From Flammeovirgaceae bacterium (GTDB lineage: Bacteria > Bacteroidota > Bacteroidia > Cytophagales > Cyclobacteriaceae), in NCBI GenBank assembly GCA_003228395.1, contig QIDJ01000174.1, forward strand, positions 1 to 6,687: a stretch of 6,687 bases of DNA, read 5' to 3'. A program made the position numbers and the translations under genes. Shown here in pieces: positions 1 to 5,313 of this stretch. Under the pieces are notes generated by a model. It worked only from the letters and a program-made list of their open reading frames with translations. It was not told the origin of the DNA and made no database searches. Position 1 is the stretch's first letter. Each line of letters opens with the position of its first letter.

Positions 1-1
1 G

Positions 2-1042
2 GGGCTGACTGATCTATCGTGGGCATCACTTGACTGGTTCCGGGCTTCTACCCTGGGTAGTTTTGACTGGGCCCATCCGGGGGTCTTATATCTTATTATT
101 ATTATTCCTTTTATTTTTCTTTTTAAAGCCGGTATTCAGACGAAATTCAGCCAAAAGCTTGATCTTGCTCTTCCGTCCGAAAAAATCAAGTGGCAACCAT
201 CCGTAATGCTTCGCTACATACCACCGGCATTGTACTCGATTTTGCTTTTACTGGTAATTATTACCCTTGCCCGTCCGCAAAAAACCAATGAGATGGTGGA
301 ACAATGGACCGAAGGAATAGATATCATGCTGGTTGTTGACATTTCCGAATCGATGCAGATCGAGGACTTTAAACCCAACCGGTTGGAAGCAGCTAAAGAT
401 GTTGCCCTTAATTTTGTGAATGGCCGGTCACAGGACCGCATAGGCATGGTAATATTTTCGGGCGACGCCTATTCGCTATCGCCGCTTACCACAGATTACG
501 AACTGCTCAAAGCCTACATAAAGGATATTTCTTTCGATATGATCGAAAACCGGGGAACAGCGATCGGCAGCGCAATTGCCGTTGCCACTAACCGGATGCG
601 TGAATCCGAATCGGAATCAAAGGTGCTGATACTTCTCAGTGATGGCGATAATACCGCAGGTAACATCGACCCGATCACCGCAGCTAAACTGGCCGCAGCT
701 TATAACATCAAGATGTACGCCATTGCTATCGGAAGGGAAGGCAGGGTGCCTTTCGGAAAAGACTTTTTCGGACGACCCAGGTACGTGGAGAATACGCTTG
801 ATGAAACCACGCTTCGGGAAATTGCCAAAATCGGAGGAGGAGAATTCTACCGGGCATCTGATAACCAGGCCCTTGAACAGGTATTTGCCATAATCGATCA
901 GTATGAAAAGGCTGATATAAAGGAAACAAGATTTCAGGATACCATCGATTTTTATCAGATCTACCTTAGATGGGCATTTGTGTTTTTCCTGATCTGGTTT
1001 GGGCTAAAGTCAACCTTCGTTTCTAATGTGCTTCAGGATTAA
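2..1042 (+). CDS. batA: BatA-like VWA-domain membrane protein (5' end outside window)
   Basis: A BatA-type protein of the Bacteroidota aerotolerance (bat) operon: an inner-membrane protein with a von Willebrand A domain thought to bind partners through a metal site. The frame is open from base 2, so the ATG at base 206 is internal; the 67 codons before it encode a first hydrophobic stretch (around LYLIIIIPFIFLF), typical of BatA/B N-termini. A second membrane segment (SILLLLVIITLARPQ) follows that ATG. The MIDAS motif D-I-S-E-S is coded at 338-352, with LTTD and LSDGDNTAG supplying the remaining metal ligands; the latter segment and the region up to YRASDNQALEQVF fit BatA better than BatB. 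A third membrane segment (WAFVFFLIWFGL) lies near the C-terminus. The visible 346 residues already equal or exceed the usual length of about 330, so little is missing. No batB follows; the next gene is convergent. Family assignment is firm, the A/B distinction fairly sure. Confidence 0.9.
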   Translation, partial: GLTDLSWASLDWFRASTLGSFDWAHPGVLYLIIIIPFIFLFKAGIQTKFSQKLDLALPSEKIKWQPSVMLRYIPPALYSILLLLVIITLARPQKTNEMVEQWTEGIDIMLVVDISESMQIEDFKPNRLEAAKDVALNFVNGRSQDRIGMVIFSGDAYSLSPLTTDYELLKAYIKDISFDMIENRGTAIGSAIAVATNRMRESESESKVLILLSDGDNTAGNIDPITAAKLAAAYNIKMYAIAIGREGRVPFGKDFFGRPRYVENTLDETTLREIAKIGGGEFYRASDNQALEQVFAIIDQYEKADIKETRFQDTIDFYQIYLRWAFVFFLIWFGLKSTFVSNVLQD

Positions 1043-2594
1043 CCGCCTGCAATGAAATATTATCAAGAAAAGAACGCCAGTCCTGTAACTGTGACGATTT
1101 AATAACCCTTGGAAATTTATTCTGTCCGCCTTCCTTTCCCTGCACTTTCAGCCATTGATAAAAATACCTGGTAGGAACAACATCGAGAAATATCTCTTTT
1201 AGTGCAGCTGACCGTTCCACTTTATAATCATCATTAATCCGCATTAATACCTTGTCAATCTGCTGTTTTAGCTCTTCTTTATCCACAGGATCATCTGTGC
1301 CGATATACCAATGGTGTGCAAACAGGTTATAATGCGGAATGCCCGCCACGGTAAACTCCCTGATATTCAGATTCAACTTTTCTGAAACAACCGAAATGGC
1401 CTTATTCATGTTATCTATTGAAAGATGTTCGCCACACAAGCTCAGAAAATGTTTGGTTCGTCCTGTAATGATGATCTCCGATTCCTTTTTTGATACAATT
1501 TTGATTACATCACCAATCAGGTACCTCCAGGCGCCGGCACACGTGGACATTACCAGCGCATACTCTACATCTTCCGAAACCTGATCTATCATGAGCGCTT
1601 CATGATTTTCTTTTAGTTCTCCCCGGGAATCAAAATTTTGTTCATCAAATGGAATAAACTCGTAAAATGCCCCGTTGTTTAGTACCATCCGCATTGAATT
1701 TCGGTGTGGCTCTGCCTGAAAAGCCACAAATCCTTCGGAAGCCAGGTAGGTTTCGATGTAGAAAATGGGTTTACCAAGCAGCTTTTCGAATCCCTTTTTA
1801 TATGGTTCAAATGAAACACCACCGTGCACGTAAATTGACAGATTTGGCCATATATCATGAATATTCCGGATATGATAATGGCTGATAATCCGCTCAAGCA
1901 ATATCTGAATCCATGCGGGAACGCCTACAATCACGCCTATATCCCAGAACGGGGCTTTTTCCGTTATTTCCTTGAGTTTTTCTTCCCAGTTTCTTGTTTG
2001 TGCAATTTTTCGTCCGGGCTTATAAAAATGCTGAAACCAGAATGGGAGCTGGGAAGCCGTAATACCGCTCAGATCGCCTGAGAAATACCTTCCGTTATAA
2101 TTTAAGTGGGTAGATCCCCCGAGCATAAGAATTCCTGTTTCAAACAGGTTATCGGGTAGTTCATACTTCGAAAGTGTAAGAATCTGACGAATGCTTGTCT
2201 TTCGGATCGCTTTACGCATTTCTTTGGTTACAGGTATATATTTCGATGCAGCCTCTGACGTACCCGAACTTAGCGCAAAATAATTTACTTTTCCCGGCCA
2301 ACATACATCATGGTCGCCTTTCAGATTTCTGTACCACCACCGGGAGTACATGGAATTATAGTCTGAAACCGGGATATGATTCTTGAAAAGTTCGTAAAAG
2401 TGATGTTTTCTGTTGCTTTTAAATCCTTTCAATATATTCGTAAATTGATTATAACGCCCGAAATCGGTAGGTGTTGCAGTTAATAACAATGTTTTAAGCA
2501 CGATCTTCTGCAGATCAAAAGGTGAAGAGTATTCCTGGTCAAGGATTTCCCTTATTTTAATTCCTTTTTTTAAAAGTGTACCTAATAATGCCAT
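1023..2594 (-). CDS. GH3 auxin-responsive promoter family protein (acyl-adenylating/amide-synthase fold)
   Basis: A 523-residue member of the GH3 family, within the ANL (adenylate-forming) superfamily. Plant GH3 enzymes adenylate a carboxylic acid and couple it to an amino acid; the substrate of the Bacteroidota homologues is not known to me. Visible motifs, in order: SSGTSEAASK (residues 109-118, the nucleotide-binding P-loop-like motif I), YLASEG (283-288, motif II), WRYLIGD (356-362, motif III, with the usual YRxGD relaxed to YLIGD), and TGRTKHFLSLCGEHL (377-391, domain hinge). Length is normal. The start ATG at 2594 gives the typical N-terminus MALLGTLLKKGIK; a purine-rich stretch (AAAGAAGAA) lies about 10-18 bases upstream, a weak ribosome binding site. 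A weak -7-like sequence TATATTTT (- strand, 2616-2623) could be its promoter. The stop codon lies inside the batA coding end, a 20-base tail-to-tail overlap. Confidence 0.93.
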   Translation of the reverse strand: MALLGTLLKKGIKIREILDQEYSSPFDLQKIVLKTLLLTATPTDFGRYNQFTNILKGFKSNRKHHFYELFKNHIPVSDYNSMYSRWWYRNLKGDHDVCWPGKVNYFALSSGTSEAASKYIPVTKEMRKAIRKTSIRQILTLSKYELPDNLFETGILMLGGSTHLNYNGRYFSGDLSGITASQLPFWFQHFYKPGRKIAQTRNWEEKLKEITEKAPFWDIGVIVGVPAWIQILLERIISHYHIRNIHDIWPNLSIYVHGGVSFEPYKKGFEKLLGKPIFYIETYLASEGFVAFQAEPHRNSMRMVLNNGAFYEFIPFDEQNFDSRGELKENHEALMIDQVSEDVEYALVMSTCAGAWRYLIGDVIKIVSKKESEIIITGRTKHFLSLCGEHLSIDNMNKAISVVSEKLNLNIREFTVAGIPHYNLFAHHWYIGTDDPVDKEELKQQIDKVLMRINDDYKVERSAALKEIFLDVVPTRYFYQWLKVQGKEGGQNKFPRVIKSSQLQDWRSFLDNISLQAVNPEAH

Positions 2595-2631
2595 TTAATG
2601 TGATTCTTCTTTCAGAAAATATATGGTATGC

Positions 2632-2639
2632 TATTTTTG
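2632..2639 (+). promoter_or_regulatory. Bacteroidota -7 box, probable yggS promoter
   Basis: The octamer TATTTTTG fits the Bacteroidota primary-sigma consensus TAnnTTTG exactly and lies about 40 bases before the yggS ATG, which would give a leader of roughly 30 bases. No good -33 TTTG is seen at the expected distance upstream, only a T-rich stretch. The call rests on the single motif and its position in the divergent intergenic region. Confidence 0.5.
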
Positions 2640-2678
2640 CACAATTCAAATGAATATCGTATTTGGGCAATCAAATAA

Positions 2679-3347
2679 ATGAAAGTAAAAGATAATATAA
2701 AAGCAGTTAAAGATAAACTAAACAAAAAGCATTGCACTTTAGTTGCTGTAAGCAAAACAAAACCTACTGAAACCATTCGGGAAGCGTATGATGCCGGACA
2801 ACTGGATTTTGGCGAAAATAAAGCACAGGAACTTCAAATAAAAGCGGCTGAATTGCCCGGTGACATCCGGTGGCACATGATCGGCCACCTTCAAAGAAAC
2901 AAAGTTAAATACATTGCACCATTTGTTTACCTGGTACATTCGGTTGACAGCATGAAACTTTTGCGGGAAATAAACAAACAAGGTCAAAAACTCAACCGTG
3001 TTATTCCGTGTCTGTTACAAGTGCACATTGCCACGGAGGAAACTAAATTCGGCCTGGCCGCACATGAAGTCATTGAACTGGTACAGGCATCCGATATTCG
3101 TGAAATGCAGTACATGCAGATCAGGGGACTTATGGGAATGGCGACCAACACACGGGATATAGTAAAAATTAAAGCGGAGTTTGCTGGTTTGAGGCAATTA
3201 TTTGAAAAGATTAAAACGATGGCAAAACCTGAAAATGTGGTCATGCAGGAGTTATCTATGGGCATGACAAGCGACTATGAAATCGCCCTGGAGGAAGGCA
3301 GCACCGTGGTACGCGTGGGAAGCGCCATATTCGGAGCAAGAAATTAA
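2679..3347 (+). CDS. yggS: YggS/PLPBP family pyridoxal phosphate-binding protein
   Basis: A 222-residue protein of the YggS (PROSC/PLPBP) family, cytosolic single-domain TIM-barrel proteins that bind pyridoxal 5'-phosphate and keep vitamin B6 and amino-acid/keto-acid pools in balance, without a known catalytic reaction. The family signature is complete: LVAVSKTKP with the expected PLP lysine at residue 26, DFGENKAQEL, WHMIGHLQRNKVKYI, HSVDS, IRGLMGMA, and the phosphate-binding C-terminal segment SMGMTSDYEIALEEGSTVVRVGSAIFG. Length is usual for the short Bacteroidota forms. The ATG at 2679 has no Shine-Dalgarno sequence but an A-rich leader, common in this phylum. It is divergent from the GH3 gene and precedes the DUF423 gene by 23 bases, so both are likely on one transcript. 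Identification is secure. Confidence 0.96.
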   Translation: MKVKDNIKAVKDKLNKKHCTLVAVSKTKPTETIREAYDAGQLDFGENKAQELQIKAAELPGDIRWHMIGHLQRNKVKYIAPFVYLVHSVDSMKLLREINKQGQKLNRVIPCLLQVHIATEETKFGLAAHEVIELVQASDIREMQYMQIRGLMGMATNTRDIVKIKAEFAGLRQLFEKIKTMAKPENVVMQELSMGMTSDYEIALEEGSTVVRVGSAIFGARN

Positions 3348-3370
3348 ATCAATACGTAACATATCTTAAA

Positions 3371-3748
3371 ATGCAAAAAATTATTTTACTTATCGCATCA
3401 GCCCTGGGAGCAATGGCCGTAATATTAGGCGCCTTTGGAGCCCATTCATTCAAATCCCTACTGGAAGCCAACAACCGGCTTGAAACATTTAATACTGCCG
3501 TCAAATATCATATTTTCCATGCACTTGCTATGATACTGGTAGCCTTGTTAATGGATAAGTACGCTACAAAACTGCTTGAATATTCTGCCCTGTCAATGCT
3601 GGCAGGTATCCTGTTATTTTCGGGTTCCTTATACATATTGGCGTTAAGCGGGGTTACGAAATGGGGCGCAGTAGCGCCATTCGGCGGGCTGGCATTCATT
3701 ATCGGATGGGTGTTGCTTTTTGTGGGTGTGTATAAAGGAAGTAGCTGA
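3371..3748 (+). CDS. DUF423 family small membrane protein
   Basis: A 125-residue integral membrane protein of the DUF423 (YgdD-like) family, function unknown. Four hydrophobic segments are visible: approximately residues 3-23, 47-62, 70-92 and 100-121. Family landmarks are GAFGAHSF after the first segment, TAVKYHIFHALA before the second, FSGSLYILAL in the third, and APFGGLAFIIGW entering the fourth. Length is typical. It follows yggS by 23 bases with no promoter-like sequence between, so co-transcription is likely. No Shine-Dalgarno sequence is seen before the ATG at 3371. No convincing intrinsic terminator follows; the heptad repeat begins 15 bases after the stop codon. Confidence 0.93.
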   Translation: MQKIILLIASALGAMAVILGAFGAHSFKSLLEANNRLETFNTAVKYHIFHALAMILVALLMDKYATKLLEYSALSMLAGILLFSGSLYILALSGVTKWGAVAPFGGLAFIIGWVLLFVGVYKGSS

Positions 3749-3763
3749 TTGCCGGAATGAAAT

Positions 3764-3805
3764 AGTTGGCAGTTGGCAGTTGGCAGTTGGCTGTTGGCTG
3801 TCTGC
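3764..3805 (+). repeat. Heptanucleotide tandem repeat (AGTTGGC)n
   Basis: Four perfect head-to-tail copies of AGTTGGC occupy 3764-3791. A fifth copy with one change (TGTTGGC, 3792-3798) and a sixth more degenerate one (TGTCTGC, 3799-3805) follow, so decay is at one end. It lies in non-coding DNA just after the DUF423 stop codon, at the edge of the accessory-looking island. Units of 7 bases without spacers rule out a CRISPR array. Function unknown; slipped-strand expansion is the likely origin. Confidence 0.9.
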
Positions 3806-3869
3806 AGTTTGGAATAGATGCATTTTAGGTACCGTTTTTATCTTTCTTCTTTGTTATTTTTCTAAGTTT

Positions 3870-4000
3870 ATCTAACGGACAGGTATAAGCGTTGTGCGGA
3901 TTTACAATCGGCTTACTTTCTGTGCATTCCGAAGGTTGTTTTAAGTAATAATGTTCAATTTCAACAGGTCAATCCGCATTACGCTTATACAATGTTGGGT
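3870..4000 (-). other. attC-like imperfect palindrome (integron cassette recombination site candidate)
   Basis: Two 20-base arms, 3883-3902 (GTATAAGCGTTGTGCGGATT) and 3971-3990, are inverted copies matching at 18 of 20 positions, with the two mismatches adjacent in the middle. Outside the arms lie ATCTAAC (3870-3876) and GTTGGGT (3994-4000), exact matches to the integron core sites RYYYAAC (R'') and GTTRRRY (R'), and able to pair with two G-T wobbles. A nested hairpin inside the 68-base loop pairs 3904-3911 with 3929-3939 around a 3-base bulge. The total of 131 bases is within the known attC range. Read on the - strand, R'' is ACCCAAC, inside the end of the small PIN-partner gene, and R' is GTTAGAT. 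The palindrome is directly seen; the attC identity is inferred, since the spacers (6 and 3 bases) are uneven and no integrase is present. Confidence 0.5.
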
Positions 4001-4136
4001 GCTGTGTTAATCTTTCCTTAATGTATATTTTCAATTGTTCAAATGTCATATCTTGGATTTCTAAACCAATTTTATCACGAATCTCTCGTAACTGTTGAAT
4101 GGTCGATTTTTCTATTTTCTTTTTTGTAGGTTTCAT
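3969..4136 (-). CDS. 55-residue partner of PIN protein, putative antitoxin
   Basis: A small gene reading ATG at 4136 to TGA at 3969-3971. Its start overlaps the stop codon of the PIN gene (ATGA), the classic sign of translational coupling. The product begins MKPTKKKIEKSTIQQLREIR, is highly charged, and looks helical from about residue 12 to 43 (QLREIRDKIG...EQLKIYIKERL). I recall similar short proteins with an REIRDKI...YIKERL pattern next to this PIN subfamily in other Bacteroidota, but could not check this. An antitoxin role is inferred from size, charge, overlap and partner; here it would be encoded second, the less common order. The last residues, HPTLYKRNAD, are encoded by the R'' core and one arm of the attC-like palindrome, so the C-terminal tail may have been acquired from that site rather than being part of the original protein. 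Confidence 0.7.
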   Translation of the reverse strand: MKPTKKKIEKSTIQQLREIRDKIGLEIQDMTFEQLKIYIKERLTQHPTLYKRNAD

Positions 4137-4585
4137 ATTTCTATAATTTCTCTTGGGGTTCTAATTTCCAAAATTTTGTATCCAAATTTATAGTTTACAC
4201 TATTATAACCTCTTATACGGTTAATGTTTACTATATGTTTGAAGTTCCAGCTTGCCAATAAGTCAGCATTATTGAGCGTCGCAATGGCAATATGCAAGCA
4301 ATCAGGACGACTTGATTTACCTACAACATTTTCTTTTATATAAGAGCCAGCAAGTTGATTTGTTTCCTTAGTAATATCAAGAAACTCAATATGTCTGACT
4401 GGAATTTTTTTTACCAATTCCCTTACGTTTTGTGGTGCATTCGTCAACTCAATTTCAGTCATTTCTGAGTAAAGCATTTTGAACTGACCAGTTGCAAATT
4501 TATCAAATAGTAACTTAGTCCACAGTTCAAATTCAGGTTCAAAGTATCCGCCAAATACAGAAGTGTCAAGGTAGATTCGTTCCAT
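4133..4585 (-). CDS. PIN-domain protein, putative ribonuclease toxin (VapC-like)
   Basis: A 150-residue PIN-domain protein. PIN domains of this size are usually metal-dependent ribonucleases, often the toxin of a toxin-antitoxin pair. It opens MERIYLDTSVFGGYF, with the first acidic residue D7; further candidate active-site residues are E44 or E46 in MTEIEL and D95 in RPDCLHIAIAT. The usual fourth acidic position appears as N114 in SWNFKHIVN, as I remember from this subfamily. The segment after it, RIRGYNSVN...FGYKILEIRTPREII, is a C-terminal signature of this Bacteroidota/cyanobacterial group. The gene overlaps the small downstream gene by four bases and has a good promoter candidate only 13 bases upstream. 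Base composition is AT-richer than its neighbours, in line with acquisition by transfer. Domain assignment is confident; RNA target and toxicity are not shown. Confidence 0.9.
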   Translation of the reverse strand: MERIYLDTSVFGGYFEPEFELWTKLLFDKFATGQFKMLYSEMTEIELTNAPQNVRELVKKIPVRHIEFLDITKETNQLAGSYIKENVVGKSSRPDCLHIAIATLNNADLLASWNFKHIVNINRIRGYNSVNYKFGYKILEIRTPREIIEI

Positions 4586-4597
4586 AATACCAAGTTA

Positions 4598-4628
4598 CAA
4601 AAATATTTCCTGAATTTTCTGTCGTCAA
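4598..4628 (-). promoter_or_regulatory. Probable promoter of the PIN/small-protein pair
   Basis: On the - strand, TTG (4628-4626) is followed after exactly 20 bases by TATTTTTG (4605-4598), a full match to the Bacteroidota -33 TTG and -7 TAnnTTTG arrangement. The -7 box ends 13 bases before the PIN start codon, so the transcript would have a very short leader or almost none. It lies within the proposed cassette, so the pair would not need an outside promoter. Confidence 0.6.
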
Positions 4629-4629
4629 T

Positions 4630-4664
4630 ACATAGCACCCGATTGGCTAATAGCCATGTTATGC
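4630..4664. repeat. Small palindromic motif at the right end of the toxin-antitoxin unit
   Basis: The stretch holds three parts. First is 4630-4640, an inverted near-copy (10 of 11) of 3997-4007 at the other end of the gene pair. Second is GGCTAATAGCC (4645-4655), a short perfect-stem palindrome around one base. Third is GTTATGC (4658-4664), one mismatch from the integron core GTTRRRY. At about 35 bases it is far shorter than a normal attC site. It could be a remnant recombination site or an unrelated palindrome; the remaining gap up to the DUF1573 stop codon at 4838 shows nothing else I can name. Confidence 0.4.
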
Positions 4665-4837
4665 CTTATAGCTACATATACATGCCCGTATTTCCTTAAA
4701 TATAGCAAATAAATTGTATTTTACCCGCCAATGTTTGTATTATGAGGTTCCTTTTAGCCATCCGATTATTGGCCTTACGGGGTTTTGTATGTTTTTCATC
4801 CCGGCTTTTGAAATTGGTTTTACACCTACCCTTTAGC

Positions 4838-5254
4838 TCAATCCGAGTCCTTCTTTTTTGGAAGCACATTGGTCACAATCTTTACCTGGGGAAGCGGGTT
4901 TGTGGCATTGGAAACGATCGTGATCACCTTGTTTTGTCTTCCCATTTTACCAGCGCTGTTAAACTTCACTTTAATGCTGCTTTGTTCACCCGGAAGTATC
5001 GGGTCGCGGGTCCAGTTTGTAGCGGTACATCCACACGTAACCTTCACATTGGTAATAATCAGGGGTTCCGTACCCGTATTTTCAAATTCGAAAATATGCT
5101 CAACCACATCGCCCTGGTAAATATCACCAAAGTCATACGTGTCTTCTTCAAACGTAAAAGAAGGCCCTGCTGCTTGTGTCTTGTCCGATTGCTCCTGTGC
5201 GAATACCAATCCGGTTGTCAATAATACGAGTGTAATTAAAATTTCCCTTTTCAT
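4838..5254 (-). CDS. Secreted DUF1573 domain protein
   Basis: A 138-residue exported protein with a DUF1573 domain, an immunoglobulin/ASH-like beta fold very common in Bacteroidota periplasmic or surface proteins; its function is unknown. I chose the ATG at 5254 because it starts a textbook signal peptide, MKREILITLVLLTTGLVFAQ, with likely cleavage near residue 19-20. An upstream in-frame ATG at 5296 would place 14 charged or polar residues in front of it and would sit upstream of the likely -7 box. The domain runs from about residue 36: DTYDFGDIYQGD, HIFEFENTGTEPLIITNVKVTCGCT (cysteines 74 and 76), then a second sheet half to VTNVLP, and a charged tail KKKDSD. A purine-rich AAGAAGA lies just before the start. 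It is 59 bases downstream of the helicase gene on the same strand and has its own promoter candidate. Confidence 0.92.
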   Translation of the reverse strand: MKREILITLVLLTTGLVFAQEQSDKTQAAGPSFTFEEDTYDFGDIYQGDVVEHIFEFENTGTEPLIITNVKVTCGCTATNWTRDPILPGEQSSIKVKFNSAGKMGRQNKVITIVSNATNPLPQVKIVTNVLPKKKDSD

Positions 5255-5277
5255 GATCTTCTTATATTTATCCGATA

Positions 5278-5285
5278 CAAAAATA
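5278..5285 (-). promoter_or_regulatory. Bacteroidota -7 box, probable DUF1573 promoter
   Basis: TATTTTTG on the - strand fits TAnnTTTG and lies 23 bases before the DUF1573 start codon at 5254. The -33 region at a 20-base distance reads TTTA, so only a partial match. Transcription starting a few bases downstream would exclude the longer ATG at 5296, which supports the shorter start. Confidence 0.5.
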
Positions 5286-5313
5286 TCAAATACCAAGCTA
5301 AATATAAATGGAA

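Larger units (their letters stand above)
3870..4643 (-). mobile_element. Putative single toxin-antitoxin gene cassette
   Basis: This groups the promoter-like sequence, the PIN gene, its overlapping small partner and the attC-like site into one candidate mobile unit. The unit is visibly more AT-rich than the flanking yggS, DUF1573 and helicase genes. An 11-base inverted repeat brackets the gene pair: GGGTGCTGTGT at 3997-4007 and its near-complement at 4630-4640 (10 of 11 match). Toxin-antitoxin genes are known cargo of sedentary chromosomal integrons. Against this, the right end has ATCGGGT (- strand, 4643-4637) rather than a proper GTTRRRY, and no integrase or second full attC is in view. It may be a lone, decayed cassette, or another kind of small insertion. 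The boundaries are estimates. Confidence 0.35.

Noticed and set aside
206..208. ATG as start of batA
   Set aside because: The frame is open back to the window edge and encodes the first membrane segment expected of BatA proteins.
639..893. 84-residue open frame inside batA
   Set aside because: It overlaps the conserved VWA-domain coding region in another frame and resembles no family.
3764..3805. Possible CRISPR-like array
   Set aside because: The 7-base units are adjacent with no spacers; this is a simple tandem repeat.
3883..3990. Inverted repeat read as an intrinsic terminator for the DUF423 or PIN transcripts
   Set aside because: The loop is 68 bases, no T-run follows either arm, and one arm is inside the small coding gene.
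4742..5224. 160-residue open frame on the + strand
   Set aside because: It runs antisense over the clearly real DUF1573 gene, and its product is rich in Leu, Arg and Phe with no recognisable domain.
5255..5296. Longer DUF1573 start at 5296
   Set aside because: It adds 14 non-signal residues ahead of a good signal peptide and starts upstream of the probable -7 box.
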